Assembly (NCBI GenBank): GCA_018292915.2 | Contig: JACVVK020000378.1 | Location: 555,001-619,000 of the forward strand | Origin: Batillaria attramentaria | Taxonomy: Eukaryota; Mollusca; Gastropoda; Batillariidae | Direction: 5' to 3' | Length of the DNA stretch: 64,000 bases | Part shown: one piece after another, positions 1 through 10,790 of the stretch | How positions within the stretch are numbered: the first letter of the stretch is position 1 | How the letters are laid out: every line of letters starts with the position of its first letter | Translations under genes and position numbers: made by a program | Notes under the pieces: generated by a model | What the model was told of the DNA's origin: nothing | The model's database searches: none | Seen by the model: the letters and a program-made list of their open reading frames with translations, nothing else

Positions 1-79
1 AAAATAGTATGTTTTTATCAGCCACCAACATAAAAAATAGTACCTTTTGGAATGGGGTGGCAAATTGCGTGTACATAGC
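1..79 (+). promoter_or_regulatory. snRNA promoter candidate upstream of U1 copy 1
   Basis: The 5' flank matches the reverse-strand flank of the second U1 copy (946-1025) for about 75 bp. The shared blocks are AGCCACCAACATAAAAA, TTTTGGAATGGG and TGGCAAAT. Conservation through the -70 to -20 interval is where a proximal sequence element of snRNA genes would sit. The identity could also simply reflect recent duplication. Confidence 0.5.
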
Positions 80-245
80 ATACTTACCTGGCACGGGAGG
101 CACCCTGATCAGCAAGGGGGTCCTCCCAGGGCGAGGCCTGTCCATTGCACTACACGGACTGGTTGACCCCTGCGATCATCTCAAATGTAGATGACTCGAG
201 TGCGTAATTTATTCGTAAGGGGGACTGCGTTCGCGCTATCCCCTG
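80..245 (+). ncRNA. U1 spliceosomal snRNA, copy 1
   Basis: The 166-nt segment aligns along its length with U1 snRNA. It opens with the invariant 5' end ATACTTACCTG that pairs with 5' splice sites. It keeps the loop II U1A-binding sequence ATTGCAC, the CCCAGGGCGAGGC block, CTGACCCCTGCGAT-like pairing (here TTGACCCCTGCGAT) and the 3' stem GGGGGACTGCGTTCGCGC ending in CCCCTG. Two spots depart from the usual sequence: loop I reads GATCAGCAAGG rather than GATCANGAAGG (the U1-70K site), and the Sm site reads AATTTATTCG, interrupted by an A. It may be a working variant or a young pseudogene. A 3'-box-like GTTAGAAAAATG lies about 14 nt downstream. Confidence 0.88.
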
Positions 246-465
246 CAAAATGCAAACTGTTAGAAAAATGTTAAAGCTTGGGCAAGACCAAGGTGGACAG
301 ACGCCCTTAAGTTGTAATACTCTCTGCAATGGTGATACGTCGGCAAACCTCGCGATCGATCGAAGTTTGCACATGAAAGTCTCGCAGATTTCGTCAGAGT
401 ATACTAACTTACCGTCGCTGTTGGGCCTTTACCTGCTATCGGTAGGTGCGCCAATCTCTTACAGT

Positions 466-762
466 GTATGCCTTATTACAGACTTTGTGAGATACGAGTC
501 AAAAATTTCAAGGTAGTGTGTTTTTACCGGCGTATCACCATTGCACAGCACAGAGTGCCACAACCAAAGGGCCTGTAGCCTACCCACCCCTTACCTCGAC
601 TAAGCTGTAAGAAGCAGTGTGGTAGATGCTTAAAGTATGCCTTATTACAGACTTTGTGAGATACGAGTCAAAAATTTCAAGGTAGTGTGTTTTTACCGGC
701 GTATCACCATTGCACACATCACAGAGTGCCACAACCAAAGGGCTTGTACCCACCCTTACCTC
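466..762. repeat. Two direct copies of a ~125-bp block between the U1 genes
   Basis: The block from GTATGCCTTATTACAG through TACCGGCGTATCACCATTGCACA and CAGAGTGCCACAACCAAAGGG occurs at about 466-595 and again at about 635-762, a period of 169 bp. The copies are nearly identical except for a few bases and a small insertion near the end. No gene is recognised in it. Confidence 0.85.
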
Positions 763-779
763 CTTTCGTTTGTAATTTG

Positions 780-945
780 CAGGGGATAGCGCGAACGCAG
801 TCCCCCTTACGAAAAAATTACGCACTCGAGTCATCTACATTTGAGATGATCGCAGAGGTCAACCAGTCCGTTTAGTGCAATGGACAGGCCTCGCCCTGGG
901 AGGACCCCCTTGCTGATCAGGGTGCCTCCCGTGCCAGGTAAGTAT
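780..945 (-). ncRNA. U1 spliceosomal snRNA, copy 2 (opposite strand)
   Basis: Reverse-strand copy of the same 166-nt U1 snRNA, starting at 945 with ATACTTACCTG and ending at 780 with CCCCTG. It shares the altered loop I (GATCAGCAAGG) and intact ATTGCAC of loop II with copy 1. Its Sm site is AATTTTTTCG, a better Sm-binding sequence than that of copy 1. The two copies converge, 534 bp apart. The shared loop I change means it predates the duplication, so it may be normal for this lineage; only expression data can separate gene from pseudogene. Confidence 0.88.
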
Positions 946-1025
946 GCTTACAAATACGCGATTTGCCAGCCCATTCCAAAAACTACTAATTTTTATGTTG
1001 GTGGCTAATAAAGACATACTAGTTT
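946..1025 (-). promoter_or_regulatory. snRNA promoter candidate upstream of U1 copy 2
   Basis: Mirror image of the copy 1 flank: the reverse complement holds AGCCACCAACATAAAAA, TTTTTGGAATGGG and TGGCAAATCGCG before the U1 start at 945. Homology to positions 1-79 runs to the window edge, so the full inverted repeat may extend left of the window. Confidence 0.5.
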
Positions 1026-2880
1026 TCAATTATTTGTTTACTTTTGTAAACTATACATGACCCTACACCTACAAGATTAAATGTAACATATTGTATTACA
1101 TTTAGTCTCATAATTTAAATTTTTGCACTTTGATGTATAAAGGAGTGTTTTTGCAATATATGACAACAATTTATAATAGAAGGGAAGTAACTCTTGCCTG
1201 TCTCGAAGCAGGAAGAGGCACAATACATCGTTTTGAGGTGCCGCCGACTGAAGAAAATACACCACACCAGGGTACAAACGTACAACACAGTGATTGTCCG
1301 ATCGGGTCTCGCCTTGCAGAATACGATGTATTCCTGCTGCGAACGTGTGCCTGATGAACACGAATTAATGACGGGACAAGGTCTGCCTGTGGTGCTGTTT
1401 GTCAAGGGAGACACCCATGAACGTGCCACTTTGCACAGTGACTTTTATCAAGCAAGATTGTTTCCCTTATATCGAACTGTCTTGCTGTGTTGGGACCGGA
1501 TGTCTGTGAGTGGTCCGTACACCTCTTTAGCTGACATATACAGTCATTTATACCACTCTACCGCTTTTACAGGTCATGGTTTAAAAATCCGTAATTCACC
1601 ACGCGTGCTTTAACATTGTACCCGCAACAATCACACGTGAAATAACAATGTACCGAAAAGTGCACATGCACTACCCCTAGCAATGTTCCGGCAGCGGTGT
1701 GTTTTGGCTAAAGGATTACGTCACAATATGACGCAAAAGGTGGGTGTTTGGGAGTTTAACGTCCTTTTGCACCACGTAAGGGTGAATATGACGCAAAAAG
1801 CGGTTAAAGAATAAATTACGTCACGACATGACATGTCAGTCATTTGTTGACCGAAACAGTGCACAACAGATAGTGCAGCACTTTTCTTCTTTTTATGCAC
1901 GTAAAATAACAATGCACCTAAAAAGTGCACACTGATGCACTACCCCTAGCAATGGGTGTTTGGGAGTTTAACGTCCTTTTCCACCTCATGAGGGTGAATA
2001 TGACGCGAAAAGTGACTAAAGGATAATTTACATCACGACATGACGAGGTTCAACTTCGTGCGGAAACGATCGATGGGGACAAAGAAGCTCTGCCGTCACC
2101 CGAGCCTGACGTGAAATTGTTGCTGTTTTGCTCCGTTTTATCCGCGATCGGTCACGTTTTACATGGCATGATGATAGACATTGATAAGACCTTCACTGGC
2201 ATATCATCTGTCTTGTAAAACCGTGACTCTTATTACTACTGTCTATCACCATGCCAAGTAACTGAGGTGTCTGTGGTGTTTGTTGAAGTTCCCGAGAAAA
2301 TGGCAATACTGATTACAATTTCCCAGGACAGCATGTATGGCCTCATTCAAATGCGATCTCTAAGGAAAGATCTTGAATGTCTATACCATTATTCCAAGTT
2401 TGATGGCTCTAGTGTTTGCTAATAGTTCCTGCAAAAAGGGTAATGTAAAAACTGATTCACAACACAGTTTTAATGGCCTTGACCTTGATTGAGTCCAGGT
2501 CATTCAGAAGGGTATATCTGCATGCGTTTCATTCAAGTTGCTGTGTAGTTTGTCCATCATCATGCCTTGTTTGGTGCGTCTGCTCAGTGTTTCTTGTCTC
2601 TGAGAATGAACGTTAAACGGTTTCCGCAAAACTGACGGCTTGCATGGCCTTGAGCCGATTACACATGGAAACTGATCCGGCGAATCACGGTACTCTCAGT
2701 TTTGGATAACCTTGACTGACCCATCTCGAGTCACAATTAAGTGAGCCAAGGAGGCTTCTGCCTCTCCCAGTAGTTTAGTTCATTGTGGCAATACGGACTT
2801 TCTTTGACTACTGAGGTGTTAGTATTGGTACTTATCATGTTTTTCTTATAGTCAGTTTGTAATTCAGTTCAGTGCAGGCG
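1026..2880. other. Non-coding region with duplicated SINE-tail fragments
   Basis: No gene recognised. Positions 1622-1800 and 1895-2040 are two copies of a block made of a CACTACCCCTAGCAATG motif followed by the 3' tail of the local tRNA-derived SINE (TTTGGGAGTTTAACGTCC) and GGTGAATATGACGC. A 139-codon open frame at 1194-1613 matches no family I recognise and has no supporting splice context, so I do not call it a gene. Confidence 0.6.
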
Positions 2881-2903
2881 GAGGCCGGAGAGCGAGAGCG
2901 CAG

Positions 2904-3381
2904 CCCCCCCCCCCCCCCCCCCCCCGCCCCGCCGCCGAAAACTGACTGAATTTACGCACTCGAGTCATCTCAGTCACTGATTTGAGTTCAGTGGATCCCC
3001 GGCGTCTACAGTTTCTACAGTTTTTCCCCCTCTGATTGGCTCATCAGTCTACAGTCAGTCTACAGTTGGATCCCGTCTACAGTTTCTCAGGTTTTTCCCC
3101 TCTGATTGGCTCATCACTGACTGAGTCTACAGTCTACTATAGTACAGCTGGATCCCGTCTACAGTTTCTACAGTTTTTCCCCTCTCCGGCGGCGGCCGGT
3201 GATTGGTTCACTGTGACAGTCTCAGTACACGGCTGATTGAGTTGGTCCGGATCCCGTCTACAGTTTCTACAGTCAGTTTACCCTCTGATTAGCGCACACG
3301 GTCTAAAGTTTCGTCAGTCTACAGTTTTTTGCAACCCGGCTGGCCTCTGATTGGGGGGGGGGGGGGTCGGGGGGGGGGGGG
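2904..3381. repeat. Tandem array of CCAAT-box units between poly-C and poly-G runs
   Basis: After a run of 22 C (2904-2925), a unit of the form GGATCCCGTCTACAG, TTTCTACAGTTTTT, CCCCTCTGATTGGCTCATC recurs about five times with decay (near 2992, 3068, 3149, 3248 and 3315). Each of the better copies carries ATTGG, the inverted CCAAT box. The array ends at two poly-G runs (3353-3366, 3369-3381). It lies about 900-1200 bp upstream of the amphiphysin start codon. It may be a minisatellite or a CCAAT-rich regulatory block. Confidence 0.7.
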
Positions 3382-4219
3382 TCGGGGTAATCTACAGTTC
3401 TACAGTTGACTGCCAGTCAGAAGTTGCTCAGTTGAGTTGATAAGGTTCGCGCCGGCAATCGCGGCCCAACCGACGCTGTCTTTGCGAGAAAACTGATGCA
3501 TGCCGGTCGCGGTCTGAGTGACCAGCGGCAGTTGTCCGGCAGTTCAGTGTTGTTTGTTGTTTCAGTTGTTGTTGCCGTGTTGTTGTTTTTTGTTGTTTGG
3601 TTTTGTTTTTTTCTTTAGTGTAACCGGCCTATTTTATTTCACGATAGACTTCCGGGCCGCCCCGGGGGAAGAGAAGGTGCACTTCTGGACTTGACTGCAG
3701 TGAGGTACACCGACTCAGTGACTTCCAGGTTTTATCAGTACCCGGCCGCTTGGCCCCGATACCGGCTAATTCAGTCCTTGCTAGCGGCTTTGTTCTTCGC
3801 GGCTTCCCACTATGTATGCACACGCGCGCTGCCTGCCAGCAACGACAAGACGATGTCTGCCCTCGCAAGGTGACACATTCGTGTTTAGAGCTGTTGTGTA
3901 CACGTGTATCTGCCAACAGAAAGAAGTCTGACAGTTACACTAGGCCTAAAGAGAAGCAGACGGCTAACTATACAGCCTCTGTCTCTGGATATTACCGACA
4001 TGTACATCTGCGTGTAGCCATTCTGCGCCGCTGAACTGGATAAACCTTGAACACCTGAAATAATAGGCGCTGACGCGTATTTATTGTCCAAATCTCCAAG
4101 CATCCCAACTTCGCAAGGCACGACAAAGTTTTGGAAGATGCGCTCGCTGACGGCCTACGTATCTTCCCACTGTGGGCCAATCAAAAGTCGCGACACAACT
4201 CTACAGTAAATACTCAATC
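3382..4219 (+). promoter_or_regulatory. Upstream / 5' UTR region of the amphiphysin gene
   Basis: This GC-richer stretch with several CpG-containing words precedes the start codon at 4220. I see no convincing TATA box. The transcription start and promoter most likely lie here, but the exact site cannot be fixed from sequence alone. The start itself sits in a good context (CAATCATGG). Confidence 0.4.
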
Positions 4220-4288
4220 ATGGCAGAAGCCAAGAGATCGGGGATAGTAGCCAAGGCACAAAAACGGCTTTCTCGCACAAAAACAAAG
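4220..4288 (+). CDS. Amphiphysin exon 1 (start codon, H0 helix)
   Basis: Twenty-three codons from [17 protein letters not shown] to a GTGAGT donor. The basic amphipathic stretch corresponds to helix 0 of N-BAR proteins, which inserts in membranes. The start matches the family's usual first exon in length and ending phase (0). Confidence 0.93.
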
Positions 4289-7200
4289 GTGAGTAGAAAA
4301 CACAAAATTATGGGGATGTTTGTCTGAAACGTGCGCTGTTTTCACAGTGAATAGGTTTTTGATTTGTGACCTGGTTTGTCTTTAAGGCGTGTTCCTAGCA
4401 AACAGGTGTAATCGGCAGAACCGTGCGACAGTTTGGGAAGTTGAAGGAAACGACTTGTTGCGTCCCCTCCCCCTTTTTCGCGGAAGTGCCACTGAGAAAC
4501 ATTCGTTTTCAGCACATTTTTGTGAACACGCAGCAGTTTGCTGGTTTATTTTTGGAATAACTGTTTGTTCTAAGGCTGTCCGAGACACAGAGTGAGACGT
4601 TCATGTCTGCTATCTATGCGATAACAGTGCGGGATGCATAAAAGACATACTATCCGTGCTTGTAGTTGTTCACAGAGATTGGCGAGTGTGTTTCGAGAAG
4701 CGGATGTTTTATGTTGTTTTGGTTGTGTAACAAAGTAACGAAACGTATTTTCTGTCGGCCGTAACGAAACCTATTCTCCTATCTGCTGTGCCTTCCCAAC
4801 ACAGAGATTGAATTGCAGGAGACACTGTCGCCAAAGAAGTTCATCAGTTCCGGAGTAAACTCTCTGATGTCACTGGCACGCTTAGACCTTCCATGACATT
4901 AAAATTCAAGCGCGATGGGTGAGGAGTTGCCAAATTAAGATCACAAACAGATCAGTATAATTATATAAAATGTCATAAGTCACCCCCTGCAAGGACCAAC
5001 TGTTACCCCCCCCCCTTTGTTTTTAATTTTATTTTATACCCCTTTTCAACCCTGCTTTTAGCTGTTAATGTAATGTAATCAACAATAAACATTATTGTTA
5101 GTCCATAGATCTGTTATGTTTCAGTTATAAGCCCTTAACTTTAACAGGGGAGCCGGGGTGGCCGAATGGTAGAGCGTTGGACTCTCAATGCTCGGGTCGT
5201 GAGTTCGTATCCCAGCTGGGGCCAAATATTTGTGCTGGCTTTTTCATCATTGCCCTGTCTTTGATATCACCCGTTTGTGGTGGAAAAGGACGTTAAACCC
5301 AAACACCCACCCCCAACCCCTTAACTTTAACCTCTTTTATTTGCACTCTTTAACTCTTTCCTGGTCTCCAAAACCACAACTACCACCCTCCATCCCTACC
5401 TCTCCCCAGCTAAAGAGACTGCATGTTTATGAGTCACGGTTTAATTGTATCAAAATAGAAACACAGAGTAACGCTTCTGTTGCAAGTGGACTTTGTCATT
5501 GTTGTTGAAAGTGTTGAGGCCATTAGACGGGAAGGGAGTTTCCCTTCATGTTGCAAATCATCCAGCTGCCCACAGCCTTTCATGAAGTTAATTGGCTGTA
5601 TTTTGTTAATGCTTGCGTATGTGGACTTTTGCATTGTTCACGCCGAACATCGTACGTATATATTGTATGATTATGGCTAATGCGCAGAACGAAATTGTCG
5701 TCCTCAACAGGTGTAGAATTTGAATGTTTGACTGCTCCTGCAAAGTGCAAACATTTTATCGCATTAAGAACTGTACTACTCATCAAGATGGAGTATTTCA
5801 AAATGTACGTGTAGGCCTGCACACTCAAAAGCAAAACTGTTCCAAAACATGAGCGGGCTTAGTAAACATGGAACTGGTCCATTTGAGCAGTTTGAAAACG
5901 CTATTTAAACACCATTCTAGTGATTAGTGCCACTATCAGTAATGTTTACAATTATGAATTTGACAGCTTGGGTATGATGGATAGGCTGGTGAAGTTACAC
6001 AGCCTGTATGCTTCCTTAGTTTCAAATCTGATGATTTGTTTACAAGCACTATACTTCCTGACTACGATTATGCAGATAGCATATAATCAATCTTTCACAT
6101 GTTCAGGCTCAAACACTTGCCACAAAGCCAGAGTATCGGTACTTGGCTCTAAACTTCCTCATTACTTGCACATTTTTCAGTTTTATTTTCTGCACAGCTG
6201 CTTGTAATGGAAAAGGTAGTCTTACTGCTTTGATCACCATCTAGTTTCAGCCCATAAATCATAGCTGAGTCTCATTGTATGCTGTTTTAAAGGGATGAAC
6301 TACATGGAAGGTCACTTTGCCATACATGTTCATGCTAAAAATATGGATAGAAATTGTCGGGGGGGGGGGGGGGGGAAAGAAAGACACCATTTCCAGAAGA
6401 AATCAGTGTTGATATTTAAAAAAAAAAAAAAAAAAATTCATCTGTGCATAAAACTTGTGAGTCACTGCAGTCCCTGCAGTCACTAACTCAGTAATAGTGA
6501 TACCAGGGATTATGAAAAGACTCGTCCGACAGCCCACAGACTAGTGAAAATACCGTCGGACTAGTTAAATTGTTTTACCACTGGCCTGCCGGACTAGTTG
6601 AGATTACGAGGCAAAGCAGAGCTGAATGCACAAGGTACTGTCAGCGAGCCCCCCGCCCCTCCCCTCTCTCCCCTCTCTCTTTCGCTCACTGAGTTTCTGT
6701 TGTGACGCTGGGGTGAGAGTAACTATTTTTAGTGCGAGCCACTCACTACAACTCTCCCTAAAAACCTCCGTGAGTGCAGAGTGCAAAGAACATAACAGTT
6801 ATCGAAGTGTTGTAAATCTTTTTTTAATTTACGAATCGGTCTATATTTGACAAACTGTATTTTTGGGCTAGTGGAAATGGTTTCGGACTAGTTGGTTTTA
6901 AATCTTGCTAGCCCGAAGGACTAGCAAGATTTTTCAGCTTTCATAACCCCTGGATACCCATAAATTCATAATTATTTATAATTGTAAGTAACTTAATGAT
7001 GTTGCAGTCATTAATATATATATTGCAGTTGTTCATAAGTTTTGGAATCATTTATTGTATCCACATTGTGGAGTCGCATGCAATATAAGTTGACTCTTCC
7101 ACAGGGGTAGTTAAAAGACTGTATAAAGTATTGTTGAGAGGAAAAGCCGGTAATCTAGGCATTATATGGGCAATAAATTCGTCTGTTGAGTGTTTGACCC

Positions 7201-9675
7201 TGTAACAAATGTTTGGTCATTGTGTGTCAACAGTTACTGGGGGGCTGTAAATTGACTCAGTTAGCAGTTTATGAGTTTATGATTGATACACACTGCCACA
7301 CCAGCCGACCAGGAGACATGCTCCATGTCTCACGCTGCCTCTGTTTCTTAGTCTTTCTCTTCCTGATTTCACCCGTTCTCTGTCTTCCTGGTTATGATTT
7401 GTTTTAATTTATGTTGTAGTTTAGCTAGGACAGATTGTTAAACATGTTCTCACATACCGCCATCCATACTAGTTACAAGTTTGATCGCCTCTCTCTCTCT
7501 CTAACTCCCTGATTTCAGATGTACTCTCTCTGCCTGCAGTGATTGTATGCTGTACTTTAGCAAGGACAGATTGTTAAAGTATCAATACGTGTGACATGCA
7601 TACAGCAGCATGTGGAAAGCTTTTTATGTGTGCTTAATCTGTGCATCAGAATCACGTGGGCCACAATAACATCTGAAACCATTGTGGTTACTCTGGCCAG
7701 CGTATATATATGTTGTCCCTGAAGTCTACCGCACACTGAGCAGGTGACATTATTTTAGTTGTGGGCCAAGGGCCAGATAGATGGCGCTGATTGGTTGCTA
7801 CTTTTAGAAGATTTTTTGAGTCCCAGTCTGTTCAGGAATGGACCATCGGCTCAAAGGAAGTTGAATTCCTCTAATAGTAGAAGCCACAAATTCCCGAAAC
7901 AGTCGCAATAACCAAACGAGACATTCTTCTATCTGGCAATTAGCCATAGAGCTTCGAAAGCGGCAGTTTTTCATCTCAGCGGCGTTTGGAACATAGAGGC
8001 TTTAAACAGGTTCTGACAAACCTACACATCTCGATCCATACGTATTACTAATTAAGTTTAGCTATTCTCTCTCTCTCTCTCTCTCTCTGACGCTTTTTGC
8101 TTTTTTCTCTGCTTTTGACCCAGGAAGCAAATTGCTGATCTCATTATTGAGTGAAGCAGGTTATATACTGGTGTAATGCCTGTCTACACAATGCTTGACT
8201 GTTACTGTTAGTGTTGTTCTCGTTTATTTGCTATCTGAAACTATTTGCCGGTAGTGAATACTTTCACCCATGACATACAGTGTTATCTTCATCTCAGATA
8301 CTGGAAGTTACACCTACACAGTAACAATGAAGATGATTAGATAGTCTCTTGCAGAGGCTGAATGAAGCAGACATCGTCACAAACTGACTAACCGGAAGGT
8401 TGTCTGCAGTGGAAATTGAAAGTGTGGGGCCGCAGTAAAACCAAAAGTCCCTTGTTCTGTTGATCAGGTAGCATTCTCTTAGTGTCGTAGTGTCATGTAT
8501 CGGTGTGTATTTGTCAGACAGGTGGTACAACCCTACATATTTTTTTCATTTATTCCAGGTACTGAGGTAGTGATGCATTGCTGATACACCCCAGAAAGAC
8601 ATAATGATTGACATAATTACACGTTTTGGGTCGTAAAATCTTGTCAAAAGGATCAGACTGTCTATAATTTATACACTGTACCATGAGAACTACCAGTAGA
8701 ATGGGGTTTGGCTGCATACAATTGCCCTCTGGACTTGGGTACAGATTTCCAGCATGCAGGCAAAATAAACTCAGAAATTCCTTTGTCCCATTGTCAATTA
8801 AGCTTTTGAACCTTGAGAGTTAAGTAACGCTGTTATGACTATTACGGTTTTGTTCGCTAACATTTGTCTTTGTGTTCTTCAGTGTGCATAACGGTCACAA
8901 GAAATTTCTGCTCTACAGATAATGGAGTTTTTCTGAACCAGAGGTTACATACATAACTTTTAAAGTAAAAAAAAGTTGACAACATAAGTAAACAAAATTT
9001 TTAAAATAGATTAGGGGGTGGCCCCATACAGCAACCTGAATTGCCCAAAAGGGATGATTTAAAAAATAAAAAAATTTAAAAAGCCAGGCAGTTGGAATGC
9101 TGTTCTTTCCTTGTCAGCACTCCTTCGTTTGCAAACCAGCTATTTCACACATGGTAGAGAGGGGGGGAGGGGGAGATGAGTAGGTGACTGACTGACTGAG
9201 GGCTTTCTGTCATGATAAAGGAGTGATGGGATCTGCTCACAGCCGGAGTTCGGACCCAGGGTGCCTGGCCCTGGCCAACTGTGAATGTGTGATGAATGAT
9301 ACCACATCACTGCTATATTTGTCAGGGCAAGCATGATCTGTACCTCTTCAGGTCAACCTCTGTGTATAGCTCTTCAAGAATTTTAGGCTTCCATCTCATT
9401 TGCAGTAATGCTGTGATTTTGTCCATGTTGGTTGGATTAACATAATCTAAAACTTGTTAGCTGGTTGGTCCTGATTTTAGGGCTGGGTCATGGATCTTAT
9501 GTGGTTTGGACAGAAAGTTAATCACGTACCGGTATACTGAGGACTTGAAGTTGATATGATGATACAGTTGTATTGTAAATATCAGTTTTTGGTTGGTTGG
9601 TTGGTTTTGAAGCACCTCTCCCTGTCCCATCATAGTTTCTGCCCGCTTTTGCGTATCTAACTCCAGATTGCACTG

Positions 9676-9759
<84 letters not shown>

Positions 9760-10091
9760 AAGACTGAACACTCAAGCATGTCGAAAGTAGCATCCCGAGC
9801 GGGGACAAGGGATGAACGTCACACCATGTCTGAACGCATGTCGGAGTTAGTTGGCAGCTCTTGAGTGTTATGTCACAGAGCACGACCTACTTCTCCCCAC
9901 ACACTCTCACCATCCTGCCCTCCACCCAGCCATCCCACCTCATCCCCACCTCAGTCCGTTGCGTTTGTGCCTGTACTGGATTTTAGTTCATACCTGTGGT
10001 CATTCTGCCGAGTTAATTGGTTGGAAGCAAAACCTGTTGTCCAGGAGCAGGCTGTGCAGGTAAAAAGCTGTACCCGCCTCAGCTCTCCGCG

Positions 10092-10129
<38 letters not shown>

Positions 10130-10693
10130 AAAGCGTTTCAGACATGTATGGGGCTGCTCATAGGAAACAAACAGAGGCAGGCTGGACAAGATTCACACGC
10201 CACCCCTCCCCTTTTCCCTCCCCCACCACACTACACCCTATCCCACCGGCTCCGGGTACAAGACCAAAATGTTTAATGCAGGCTGGGGAATTTACTATCA
10301 TTTGGTAATTTTCAGCCAAATTTCCTATTCTTTCAGCCAAAGAAAAGGAACGGGGGGAAAAGGTTACATACAGTCATGGATCATGATACATGTAATGCCA
10401 TACGACCGGACAGTCTAACTACATTTTTGATGACTTGCAAGTCAGTACCAAGGTAGTATTTTACGTTTTGGTGCCAGAAGATGCTACTAAATGCGTTTAA
10501 AAATGCTAAAGCTTGTTTTCTTAAGTGGGGCATTGCCCCCGTGGCTCCCCAGCAGGGCGCTGCCTCTGCACCCTGGCCTGGGTTTCAGTCTTGTTGTTGT
10601 TGTTGTTGTTTCCCTCATTTGATCTGGCCGTGGACATGAGCAGCTTTCAAACACATCTGTAAATTAACCTGTCAAAATCCAGTAGTGTGTGTG

Positions 10694-10790
<97 letters not shown>

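Noticed and set aside
1194..1613. 139-codon open frame near the U1 genes
   Set aside because: No recognised domain, no promoter or splice context, repeat-rich surroundings. Left unannotated, though a small unknown gene cannot be excluded.
5151..5224. tRNA gene (Leu- or Ser-like head with A and B boxes)
   Set aside because: It is the head of a SINE: a non-tRNA body and tail follow, and target-site duplications flank the whole. The same applies at 15400-15472, 19461-19535, 38655-38736 and 53050-53126.
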